Assembly: GCA_016291915.1 (NCBI GenBank) | Contig: JAEEZP010000192.1 | Coordinates: forward strand, 1 to 7,460 | Reading direction: 5' to 3' | Source: Prevotella sp. | GTDB taxonomy: Bacteria; Bacteroidota; Bacteroidia; Bacteroidales; Bacteroidaceae | DNA: 7,460 bases | Shown here: positions 1 to 6,196 of the stretch, one piece after another | How positions within the stretch are numbered: position 1 is the stretch's first letter | Layout of the letters: the number at the start of each line of letters is the position of its first letter | Notes under the pieces: model-generated | Database searches by the model: none | What the model was told of the DNA's origin: nothing | The model's input: only the letters and a program-made list of their open reading frames with translations | Translations under genes and position numbers: made by a program

Positions 1-1526
1 CAGTCGGAAAGGATACCATGGAGACCATGACCGAACTCATGGAACATCGTGCATACCTCATCCCATGTCAGTAATGACGGTTGTCCGTCTGGAGCCTTGG
101 CATTGTTACATACATTATAGATTAAAGGTATTTGATTACGTAGTGTACTCTGTTTTGCAAAACTGCTCATCCATGCACCTCCACGTTTTGTCGGTCTTCG
201 GAAATAGTCACGATAGAAGATAGCCTTCGTCTTTCCATCCTTGTCTATCACCTCGTAAACCTTCATATCGGGATTATAAACAGGAATGTCGGTACGCTCC
301 TTGAATGTCAAACCATACACCTTGTTAGCGGCAAAGAATACACCATTGATAAGGACGCTGTCCACATTAAAATAGGGTTTTACCTCATCATCATTGATGT
401 CAAGTTGTTCTTTCTTCATCTTCGCTGAATAGTAGAAACGGTCATAAGGCTGCAACTCAAAGTCGTCACCCATCGTCTTTCGGGCATATTCCTGGATTGC
501 TTTTGTCTGTGCATCAGCTTTTGGCTTATACTGACTGATCAGATTCTTCAGGAAGGAATATACATTCTCCGGAGTCTTTGCCATGGTATTCTTCAAAGAA
601 TAAGTAGCATAGTTGGGATCACCCATCAACTCAGCCTGCTCTGCGCGTAACTTGGCTATCTCAACAACAATAGGGAAGGTATTGTATTTACCTGTTCCGT
701 CTGCACGATGGACAGATGCCTCGTATACTTTCTTGCGAAGTTCACGGTTATCAAGGCTGGCAAGGGGTTGCTGCTGTGTGGTATTGACGATGACAATAGC
801 ATAGGGCGCTTTCTTACCACGATTCTCTGCATCCTTGGCGCATTGAGCAATATCTGCTTCACTAAGTCCGGCCAGGTCTTCTTTTTTGTCAACCCATACC
901 ACGGCATCGTTCGTGGCTGCTGTCAACATATCACCCCACTGTGTCTGCAATTCAGAAATACGCATATTGATCTCTTTCATCCGAGCCATCTTGTCCTCTG
1001 AAAGGAGAGCACCCTTGCGTACAAACTCCTTATAGGTTTCTTCCAACAGTTTCTTGTCCTCTCCTTGCAGGGTCTCAAACTCATTATCATACACGGTCTT
1101 GATACGCTCAAACAGTTGTTTGTTGAAAAGGATATCATTTTCCAATTCTGTTAACAAAGGTTTCACCTTCTTCTCAATCTCACCAATTTCAGGTGTCTTG
1201 TCTGCACTTACCAACGCAAAGAAGATGTTGCTGACACGATCAAGTGTCTTTCCACTTTCTTCAAGTGCTAAAATCGTGTTCTCAAAGTTTGCAGAGTCAG
1301 TATTGTTGATAATACTGTCGATTTCTGCCCGTTTCTGCTGTATAGCAACTTCAAAAGCAGGTAAGTAATCAGTAGTCTTAATCTTACTGAAATCAGGAAC
1401 TCCGAAAGGTAATGTACTTTCTTCTAACAGGGGATTTTCCCGTGATGTCTCTTTACATGAAGAGAACTGAATGATTGCCAACGACAGAATTACTGCCATA
1501 ATACTAAAGGATTTAAGTTTGTTCAT
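1..1526 (-). CDS. dcp: M3-family zinc metallopeptidase, Dcp-like peptidyl-dipeptidase lipoprotein (C-terminus outside window)
   Basis: The reading frame is open without a stop from the ATG at 1526 to the window edge, giving 508 complete codons. Residues 496-500 are HEFGH (bases 27-41), the HExxH zinc-binding and catalytic motif of M3 oligopeptidases. About 70 residues before it lies RGGAWMSSF, typical of the Dcp branch. The family is usually near 680-720 residues, so roughly a quarter, including the third zinc ligand, is off-window. Dcp enzymes remove dipeptides from the C-terminus of short peptides. Residues 1-23 form a lipoprotein-type signal: Lys3 and Lys5, a hydrophobic stretch 7-21, then FSSC with Cys24 as the probable lipidated residue. 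The protein is therefore probably anchored in the envelope, where it would trim peptides for uptake. No Shine-Dalgarno precedes the start. The family call is firm. Dcp against a close M3 relative, and the outer-membrane location, are inference. Confidence 0.9.
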   Translation of the reverse strand, partial: MNKLKSFSIMAVILSLAIIQFSSCKETSRENPLLEESTLPFGVPDFSKIKTTDYLPAFEVAIQQKRAEIDSIINNTDSANFENTILALEESGKTLDRVSNIFFALVSADKTPEIGEIEKKVKPLLTELENDILFNKQLFERIKTVYDNEFETLQGEDKKLLEETYKEFVRKGALLSEDKMARMKEINMRISELQTQWGDMLTAATNDAVVWVDKKEDLAGLSEADIAQCAKDAENRGKKAPYAIVIVNTTQQQPLASLDNRELRKKVYEASVHRADGTGKYNTFPIVVEIAKLRAEQAELMGDPNYATYSLKNTMAKTPENVYSFLKNLISQYKPKADAQTKAIQEYARKTMGDDFELQPYDRFYYSAKMKKEQLDINDDEVKPYFNVDSVLINGVFFAANKVYGLTFKERTDIPVYNPDMKVYEVIDKDGKTKAIFYRDYFRRPTKRGGAWMSSFAKQSTLRNQIPLIYNVCNNAKAPDGQPSLLTWDEVCTMFHEFGHGLHGILSD

Positions 1527-1528
1527 AG

Positions 1529-1545
1529 CTATTAAGGGTTAATAG
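1529..1545 (-). repeat. Perfect 7-bp inverted repeat in the peptidase leader
   Basis: CTATTAA-ggg-TTAATAG is a perfect 7-bp inverted repeat with a 3-base spacer, ending two bases before the peptidase ATG. It lies between the predicted transcription start and the start codon, so in the mRNA it could fold into a small hairpin right at the ribosome landing site. As DNA it could be an operator. It is AT-rich and its function is not shown by sequence alone. Confidence 0.5.
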
Positions 1546-1564
1546 TGATATTAATAATTAGCTG

Positions 1565-1572
1565 CAAATATA
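1565..1572 (-). promoter_or_regulatory. Bacteroidota -7 box for the peptidase gene
   Basis: Read on the minus strand this is TATATTTG followed by CA, a full match to the TAnnTTTG -7 box of the Bacteroidota primary sigma factor. It lies 38 bases before the peptidase ATG, which predicts a leader of roughly 30 bases. No TTG-type -33 box is seen at the usual 19-21 base spacing. The nearest, an ATTG at 1598-1601, is 25 bases away, so the promoter may be weak or need an activator. Confidence 0.5.
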
Positions 1573-1582
1573 TAAAAATCTT

Positions 1583-1606
1583 TCCTTATCACCTAAACAA
1601 TAAGGA
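1583..1606 (-). terminator. Possible weak terminator hairpin after the acidic-protein gene
   Basis: TCCTTAT and ATAAGGA form a perfect 7-bp inverted repeat around a 10-base loop, 35 bases beyond the stop codon of the acidic-protein gene. On the minus strand it is followed by AAAGATTTTTATA, a broken T run. The stem is short and AT-rich, so it may be a leaky terminator or chance. Its place between one gene's stop and the next gene's -7 box favours a role. Confidence 0.28.
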
Positions 1607-1641
1607 TAAATTTATTTAACAATGTAAGGATTAGGAGGGAA

Positions 1642-2082
1642 CTATTCTTTCATCAGGTTGGCAAAGAAATCATCAAGGTCTTGATCAAGGTCCTCCATGA
1701 TATCGCCTCCGATAATGACGGTATCATCATCAGCAACATACAACTCTGCAATTGTTTCCTGATCATCATTCTCCATCACAAAACTGAATGGCTTGAGAAT
1801 ACCCATATTGTCAATCTTCTCTTGTTGACGAGAAAGAGTCTTTCGAAGAACACCGATAATGTCATCATAGAAGTTTTCATCCTTATTGTCAATCCAGTCT
1901 TCAATGACACATCGGGTGATTTCCTGATCATCATCGTCAAAGGCAAGCATCTCACCACTGTCTTGAATCACACGCAGATGGATATCTGTGAGCGTATTCG
2001 TATCCTCATTATGAGGAAACTTATTCGCAATCTTATTAATAAAGCGGTCTATCTGCTGTGATGTTTGTTCGGATAACTTCAT
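1642..2082 (-). CDS. Hypothetical highly acidic protein, 146 aa
   Basis: I do not recognise this protein. It is 146 residues long, begins MKLSEQ and ends LMKE. By my count it has 37 Asp/Glu against 13 Lys/Arg, so a strongly negative charge and a very low pI. Acid clusters sit at residues 49-54 (DDDDQE), 104-109, 118-120 and 127-138. There is one cysteine (58), no signal peptide and no membrane segment, so it should be a soluble cytoplasmic protein. Segments near 71-90 and 127-144 look helical. An ATG 14 codons upstream at 2124 is also in frame, but it lies upstream of the -7 box at 2102-2109. A transcript from that promoter could only start at 2082, so I chose 2082. It is transcribed away from the rnf operon and upstream of the peptidase in the same direction. 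Nothing in the sequence ties it to either function. Confidence 0.8.
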   Translation of the reverse strand: MKLSEQTSQQIDRFINKIANKFPHNEDTNTLTDIHLRVIQDSGEMLAFDDDDQEITRCVIEDWIDNKDENFYDDIIGVLRKTLSRQQEKIDNMGILKPFSFVMENDDQETIAELYVADDDTVIIGGDIMEDLDQDLDDFFANLMKE

Positions 2083-2101
2083 GACATTAAATTTTTCTAT
2101 G

Positions 2102-2132
2102 CAAAGATAATGCAAAATATGCAATGAGCAAA
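2102..2132 (-). promoter_or_regulatory. Bacteroidota promoter (-33/-7) for the acidic-protein gene
   Basis: On the minus strand TTTG (2129-2132) is followed after 19 bases by TATCTTTG (2102-2109), a complete match to the TTTG-N19-20-TAnnTTTG promoter of Bacteroidota. Transcription should begin about 2095-2098, leaving a leader of only some 13-16 bases before the ATG at 2082. This element decides the start codon of the gene. Confidence 0.75.
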
Positions 2133-2213
2133 TTTTTTATTTGTTTTTTTGTAGAAGAAAGACTATTATCCCCAAACTTTTGTTAACTATTAAATAATTA
2201 TTTGCGATGAATG

Positions 2214-2243
2214 ATTGAAATATTAAAAAAAGTTGTATCTTTG
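2214..2243 (+). promoter_or_regulatory. Bacteroidota promoter (-33/-7) for the rseC-rnf operon
   Basis: ATTG (2214-2217) is followed after 18 bases by TATCTTTG (2236-2243), a near-perfect Bacteroidota promoter. Transcription should start near 2248-2251, about 43 bases before the rseC ATG. An AT-only palindrome (AAATAATTATTT, 2192-2203) sits just upstream of the -33 box and might help as an upstream element. I see no other -7 box in front of a later rnf gene, so this promoter probably serves the whole operon. Confidence 0.75.
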
Positions 2244-2250
2244 CATTGAC

Positions 2251-2262
2251 AAACTATAGTTT
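2251..2262 (+). promoter_or_regulatory. Palindrome at the predicted rnf transcription start, possible operator
   Basis: AAACTATAGTTT is a perfect 12-bp palindrome that begins at or within a few bases of the predicted transcription start. A dimeric repressor bound here would block the promoter. No regulator gene is visible in the window and I cannot assign the site to a known factor. Confidence 0.35.
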
Positions 2263-2292
2263 ACAAAACAATAATACATGGAATGACTCTTA

Positions 2293-2712
2293 ATGAGTAA
2301 CGAGATACGACATAAAGGAATAGTAACAGCCATTGAAAAAGACAAAATAACGGTTCAAATATCACAGTCATCTGCCTGTGCGGTATGTAAGGCTGCCGGT
2401 CATTGCAGTGCCTCTGAGAGTAAAGAGAAGATGATTGATGTATACCATGTAAATGATATAAATACCTATCATGTGGGTGATACAGTTGATGTGATTGCTT
2501 CCCAGCGCATAGCGACAAATGCGGTATTGCTGGCTTTTGGCATTCCATTCCTGATTATGATAACTGCCATTTTCATTACCAGCAGGCTTACAGACAATGA
2601 AGCATATATGGCTTTGGCAGGATTATTATCATTGTTACCATATTATGTTGTGCTATATTTTTTACGACATAGAATGACGGAAACCTTTACTTTTACCGTT
2701 AAACATTACTAA
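2293..2712 (+). CDS. rseC: RseC/MucC-family membrane protein (SoxR-reducing system RseC family)
   Basis: The 139-residue product has the RseC/MucC layout. A soluble N-terminal part of about 70 residues carries a cysteine motif (Cys29, Cys32, Cys38 in CAVCKAAGHC), followed by GDTVDV. Two membrane helices at about 74-96 and 104-124 come next, then a short charged tail. Family members in Proteobacteria modulate the sigma-E anti-sigma system or act with the Rnf-like Rsx complex that reduces SoxR. In Bacteroidota this family stands at the head of the rnf operon, as here, so a role in assembling the Rnf complex or supplying its iron-sulfur or redox chemistry is the reasonable inference. An in-frame TGA at 2284-2286 rules out a start further upstream. 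There is no Shine-Dalgarno. The stop is 37 bases before rnfB with no terminator between. Family assignment is good; the job is inferred from context. Confidence 0.88.
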   Translation: MSNEIRHKGIVTAIEKDKITVQISQSSACAVCKAAGHCSASESKEKMIDVYHVNDINTYHVGDTVDVIASQRIATNAVLLAFGIPFLIMITAIFITSRLTDNEAYMALAGLLSLLPYYVVLYFLRHRMTETFTFTVKHY

Positions 2713-2749
2713 TTGAATAACATATAATTATAATACAAATAAAAAAATT

Positions 2750-3832
2750 ATGAGTTTTATTTTGACAGCAGTAATTGCACTTGGAGCCATCGCACTGATA
2801 GCAGCGGTGATTTTGTATGTTTGTTCCAAGAAGTTTGCTGTACAGGAAGACCCACGTTTGGCAAAGGTTACAGAAGTGTTACCTGGTGCTAACTGTGGCG
2901 GTTGCGGTTTTCCCGGTTGTTCAGGAATGGCTGATGCTTTGGTAAAAGCAGCTGACAGTGGTTCTCTCGAGGGCCTTAACTGTCCTGTTGGAGGATCAGC
3001 TGTGATGAGCCAGGTTGCTGACTTGTTAGGTATGGCTATTGCGAATACAGAACCGAAGGTAGCTGTTATTCGCTGTAATGGTACCTGTGAGTTACGACCC
3101 CGCATTGCTGAATACAATGGATTACGTACCTGTACTGCTATGAATGCTACCGGCGCTGGTGAGACTGGTTGTGGTTTCGGTTGCCTCGGTTGTGGTGATT
3201 GTGTGGCAGCATGTCAGTTTGATGCCATCCGTATTAATGAAGAGACTGGTCTTCCAGAGGTTGATGAAGAGAAGTGTACTGGTTGTGGTGCTTGTAGCAA
3301 AGCCTGTCCACGTCACATTATCGAGCTCCGCAAGAAAGGTCCAAAGAACCGTCGTGTCTATGTCCGTTGCGTAAACAAAGACAAAGGTGCTGCGGCTATG
3401 AAGGCTTGTAAGGCAGCATGTATCGGTTGTGGTAAGTGTGTCAAAGAATGTAAGTTCGAAGCAATCACTGTTGAGAACAACATCAGTTACATCGATTTCA
3501 ACAAATGTAGGTTGTGTAAGAAGTGTGTAGAGGCATGTCCAACTCACGCTATCGTGGCCGTTAACTTCCCTGCACCCAAGCCAAAACCTGCACCAAAACC
3601 AGTTGAAGAGCCTGCAAAAGAGCCAGAAGAGAAAAAGACCGTTATCAGTGAGGTAAAGATGTCTATGATGGAAGATGCACCTGAAGCAGCTGGCCAAGAT
3701 GCCGTTCGTGAGTATACCACCACGAAGAAGACGGTTGTCAGCCAGGTAAGCATGTCCTTTATGGAGGATGAAGCACCAAATGCTGAACCTCAAGCAAATG
3801 TTGAACAAAAAGGAGAGGAGACTGTATCATGA
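2750..3832 (+). CDS. rnfB: Rnf complex subunit RnfB, multi-cluster ferredoxin-type, with repeated C-terminal tail
   Basis: RnfB receives electrons from reduced ferredoxin at the cytoplasmic face of the Rnf complex. The 360 residues show a membrane anchor (2-25) and a 4Fe-4S domain with Cys49, 52, 57 and 78. A middle segment holds further cysteines (109, 113, 128, 141). Four ferredoxin-type CxxCxxCxxxC motifs follow at 145-155, 176-186, 224-234 and 253-263, so five [4Fe-4S] clusters are supported. The proteobacterial RsxB is only about 190 residues with two ferredoxin motifs. The last 90 residues are unusual: a Pro/Lys/Glu-rich linker (274-294), then two copies of a KKTV[IV]S[EQ]VxMS[MF]MED motif. 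The start follows an A-rich leader with no Shine-Dalgarno, as is usual in this phylum. The stop overlaps the rnfC start (ATGA). Identity is certain; the function of the tail is unknown. Confidence 0.97.
   Translation: MSFILTAVIALGAIALIAAVILYVCSKKFAVQEDPRLAKVTEVLPGANCGGCGFPGCSGMADALVKAADSGSLEGLNCPVGGSAVMSQVADLLGMAIANTEPKVAVIRCNGTCELRPRIAEYNGLRTCTAMNATGAGETGCGFGCLGCGDCVAACQFDAIRINEETGLPEVDEEKCTGCGACSKACPRHIIELRKKGPKNRRVYVRCVNKDKGAAAMKACKAACIGCGKCVKECKFEAITVENNISYIDFNKCRLCKKCVEACPTHAIVAVNFPAPKPKPAPKPVEEPAKEPEEKKTVISEVKMSMMEDAPEAAGQDAVREYTTTKKTVVSQVSMSFMEDEAPNAEPQANVEQKGEETVS
3632..3769 (+). repeat. Diverged 15-residue tandem repeat in the RnfB tail
   Basis: Bases 3632-3676 encode KKTVISEVKMSMMED and bases 3725-3769 encode KKTVVSQVSMSFMED, 93 bases apart. 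Eleven of 15 residues and 34 of 45 bases agree by my count, and each copy is followed by an Ala-Pro segment. Several of the differences are silent third-base changes, as expected for an old duplication kept for its peptide and not a recent slippage product. Confidence 0.8.
3810..3820 (+). promoter_or_regulatory. Shine-Dalgarno-like sequence before rnfC
   Basis: AAGGAGAGGAG ends 8 bases before the rnfC ATG at 3829, inside the last codons of rnfB. Because it also encodes rnfB residues, it may be partly coincidental. It supports the 3829 start and fits translational coupling with the ATGA overlap. Confidence 0.5.
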
Positions 3833-5181
3833 AACTGAAAACATTCCGTATTGGTGGTGTTCATCCAGAGGAGAACAAGCTCACCCATGAAGTGGCAACC
3901 GTTGTTGCAGAGTTGCCAAAACAAGCGATCTTCCCATTGTCACAACATATCGGTGCTCCTGCAAAACCGGTGGTAGCAAAAGGTGATAAGGTAAAGGTTG
4001 GAACGATGATTGCTGAAGCAGGTGGATTCGTTTCTGCTCCTATCTTCTCATCCGTCTCCGGTACTGTATTCAAGATTGATGATGCCATCGATGCCACGGG
4101 TTACCGTAAGCCCTCTATTATAATAAAGGTGGAAGGTGATGAGTGGGAACCAACTATCGATCGCTCTGACAAATTGGAGCGTTTGGAGGATCATCCTGAA
4201 TTGACTCCGGAGGAGATTGTTGAGCGTATCAAGAAAGCTGGTGTTACCGGTATGGGTGGCGCAGGATTCCCTACCTTTATCAAATTATGTCCTCCACCCA
4301 CCGCTAAGGCTGAGTGTGTTATTATCAATGCTGTTGAGTGTGAGCCATATATCACTGCCGACTATCGTTTGATGATGGAGCATGCAGATGAGATTCTGGT
4401 GGGTCTTGATTTACTGATGAAGGCAGTAAAAGTAGAGAAAGGTTATATCGGTATTGAAGACAACAAACCGGCAGCCATCGCTCTCTTTGAGGAGAAAACG
4501 GCCAACAAACCTAATATCGAGATCGTTCCATTAGCAAAGAAATATCCTCAGGGTGGTGAGAAACAGCTCGTTGATGCCGTTATCCGTCGTCAGGTACCAG
4601 CACCTCCAGCTATCCCTGTTAATGTAGGTGCTGTGGTTCAGAACGTAGGAACAGCATTTGCTGTTTACGAGGCTGTCATGAAGAACAAACCATTGTTCGA
4701 GCGTTATACCACGGTAACCGGTAAGCAGTTGGCACATCCCGGAAACTTCCTCGTACGTATGGGTACCCCCATGAGTCAGCTAATAGATTTCTGTGGCGGT
4801 CTTCCAGAAGGTGACAACAAAATCCTTGCCGGTGGTCCGATGATGGGTAAGGCACTGACTTCTACGGAAGTACCTATATGTAAGGGTACTAACAGTGTTA
4901 CTATCCTGACAGATGACGATGCACGCCGTAAAGAGCCACAGCCTTGTATCCGCTGTGCTAAATGTGTCAGTGCATGTCCTATGGGTCTCGAGCCCTACCT
5001 TCTTGCAACCTGTTCGAGCATGCATCTGTGGGAGCGGGTAGAAGCAGAAGATATTGTCTCTTGTATTGAGTGTGGCTCTTGTCAGTTTACATGTCCTGCC
5101 CACCGTCCGTTGTTGGACAATATCCGTTTGGGAAAGACAACGGTAATGGGAATTATCAGATCACGAAACGCAAAGAAATAA
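3829..5181 (+). CDS. rnfC: Rnf complex subunit RnfC, FMN/NADH-side electron-transfer protein
   Basis: RnfC is the peripheral subunit where NAD(H) is handled, resembling the Nqo1-type NADH dehydrogenase subunit. The 450 residues open with the family signature FRIGGVHPEENK (6-17). A biotinyl-lipoyl-like segment spans about 40-85. The nucleotide/FMN-binding core includes GMGGAGFPTFIKL (141-153) and INAVECEPYIT (166-176), where many homologues have NGAECEPY. An SLBB-like segment lies near 255-345, with LAGGPMMG at 333-340. Two ferredoxin motifs close the protein: Cys373/376/379/383 and Cys412/415/418/422, each with a Pro after the fourth Cys, giving two [4Fe-4S] clusters. The length matches the short clostridial/Bacteroidota form and lacks the long Ala/Lys-rich repeat tail of E. 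coli RsxC. The start overlaps the rnfB stop by ATGA, and rnfD follows after a single base. Confidence 0.97.
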   Translation: MKLKTFRIGGVHPEENKLTHEVATVVAELPKQAIFPLSQHIGAPAKPVVAKGDKVKVGTMIAEAGGFVSAPIFSSVSGTVFKIDDAIDATGYRKPSIIIKVEGDEWEPTIDRSDKLERLEDHPELTPEEIVERIKKAGVTGMGGAGFPTFIKLCPPPTAKAECVIINAVECEPYITADYRLMMEHADEILVGLDLLMKAVKVEKGYIGIEDNKPAAIALFEEKTANKPNIEIVPLAKKYPQGGEKQLVDAVIRRQVPAPPAIPVNVGAVVQNVGTAFAVYEAVMKNKPLFERYTTVTGKQLAHPGNFLVRMGTPMSQLIDFCGGLPEGDNKILAGGPMMGKALTSTEVPICKGTNSVTILTDDDARRKEPQPCIRCAKCVSACPMGLEPYLLATCSSMHLWERVEAEDIVSCIECGSCQFTCPAHRPLLDNIRLGKTTVMGIIRSRNAKK

Positions 5182-5182
5182 A

Positions 5183-6184
5183 ATGGGAAAATTAATAGTT
5201 TCATTATCACCGCACGCACACGGGAATGACAGTGTTGAGAAGAACATGTACGGCGTGATCATTGCCCTTGTTCCTGCTTTGCTGGTATCACTATTCTATT
5301 TCGGAATAGGTTCAGCTATTGTGCTTGCTACTAGTGTTCTTGCCTGCGTATTCTTTGAGTGGGCAATCACCAAGTTCATGCTTGGAAAAAAGAAAACGAC
5401 GATATGCGACGGCTCTGCGATCCTTACCGGTTTACTGTTAGGATTCAACTTACCGTCAAACCTGCCGATATGGATCATCATCGTAGGTGCTCTCGTAGCT
5501 ATCGGTATCGGTAAAATGACCTTCGGAGGATTAGGAAACAATCCTTTCAACCCAGCATTAGTTGGTCGTTGTTTCCTGCTTGTCAGCTTCCCTGCGCAAA
5601 TGACATCATGGCCGGTAGCCGGACAGTTGACCAGTTATCTGGATGCAGAAACGGGAGCTACACCGTTGTCTATTATGAAGATGGCAATCAAAGAGGGAAA
5701 TCCCGATCTGCTCGCCGATCTGCCATCAGCTACTCACTTGCTCTTAGGCTCTAACCCGACAGGTGGCCTTGGTACTATCGGTGAGGTATGTGCAATCGCA
5801 CTGCTCATAGGTCTGGCATACATGCTTTGGAAGAAAATCATTACCTGGCATATCCCGGTATCTATCATCGGAACTGTGTTTGTCTTCTCAGCCATCATGC
5901 ACTTCGCCAATCCTATCTATGCCGATCCATTTACAGAGATTCTGAGTGGAGGACTGATGCTCGGAGCTATCTTCATGGCTACTGATTATGTTACCTCTCC
6001 GATGACTGCACGAGGACAGATTATCTATGGTATTGCCATCGGTTTCCTGACCATCGTCATCCGTAACTGGGGATCATATCCTGAGGGAATGTCTTTCGCT
6101 ATCCTTATTATGAATGGATTTACACCCATTATCAATATGTATATCAAACCCAAGCGCTTCGGTGAAGTGCCAGCAAAGAAATAA
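5183..6184 (+). CDS. rnfD: Rnf complex subunit RnfD, membrane flavoprotein
   Basis: RnfD is an integral membrane subunit homologous to NqrB that passes electrons through a covalently attached FMN. The 333-residue protein is very hydrophobic, with about eight or nine probable membrane helices (about 24-43, 44-62, 77-92, 95-112, 198-216, 222-240, 252-267, 279-294, 304-320). Residues 157-162 are TGATPL, the flavin-attachment motif, with Thr160 the expected FMN-phosphothreonine made by ApbE. GGLGNNPFNPALVGRCF (115-131) is another strongly conserved family segment. It starts one base after the rnfC stop and has no clear Shine-Dalgarno, so reinitiation or coupling is likely. The gene looks complete with normal length. 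No apbE flavin transferase gene lies in the window. Confidence 0.96.
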   Translation: MGKLIVSLSPHAHGNDSVEKNMYGVIIALVPALLVSLFYFGIGSAIVLATSVLACVFFEWAITKFMLGKKKTTICDGSAILTGLLLGFNLPSNLPIWIIIVGALVAIGIGKMTFGGLGNNPFNPALVGRCFLLVSFPAQMTSWPVAGQLTSYLDAETGATPLSIMKMAIKEGNPDLLADLPSATHLLLGSNPTGGLGTIGEVCAIALLIGLAYMLWKKIITWHIPVSIIGTVFVFSAIMHFANPIYADPFTEILSGGLMLGAIFMATDYVTSPMTARGQIIYGIAIGFLTIVIRNWGSYPEGMSFAILIMNGFTPIINMYIKPKRFGEVPAKK

Positions 6185-6190
6185 GGAGGA
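6185..6190 (+). promoter_or_regulatory. Shine-Dalgarno sequence before rnfG
   Basis: GGAGGA lies wholly in the 12-base gap between the rnfD stop and the rnfG ATG, 6 bases before the start. Because it is non-coding, it is the clearest Shine-Dalgarno in the window. Such sites are uncommon in Bacteroidota. It fixes the rnfG start at 6197. Confidence 0.75.
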
Positions 6191-6196
6191 AGAACT

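Noticed and set aside
613..1368. Plus-strand open frames of 63-104 codons inside the peptidase gene
   Set aside because: They lie opposite a continuous, clearly recognisable M3 peptidase frame and show no protein-like features.
1681..2061. 126-codon plus-strand frame opposite the acidic-protein gene
   Set aside because: The minus-strand frame has a complete promoter and a sensible start; the plus-strand product is an Ile/Leu-rich reflection of Asp and Glu codons.
2083..2124. Longer N-terminus for the acidic protein, starting at 2124
   Set aside because: The 14 extra codons would span the -7 box at 2102-2109 and begin upstream of the predicted transcription start.
2192..2203. Palindrome AAATAATTATTT, and a similar TATAATTATA at 2723-2732
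   Set aside because: Both consist only of A and T in AT-rich intergenic DNA, so chance is a sufficient explanation; neither was listed as a separate site.
2261..2548. 95-codon minus-strand frame opposite rseC
   Set aside because: Shadow of the rseC gene, with no promoter or family features.
3122..3808. Long open frame of 228 codons on the minus strand opposite rnfB
   Set aside because: It is the mirror of rnfB codon use (runs of Thr, Cys and Leu from GGT, TGT and AAG codons), has no promoter or recognisable domain, and rnfB on the other strand is certain.
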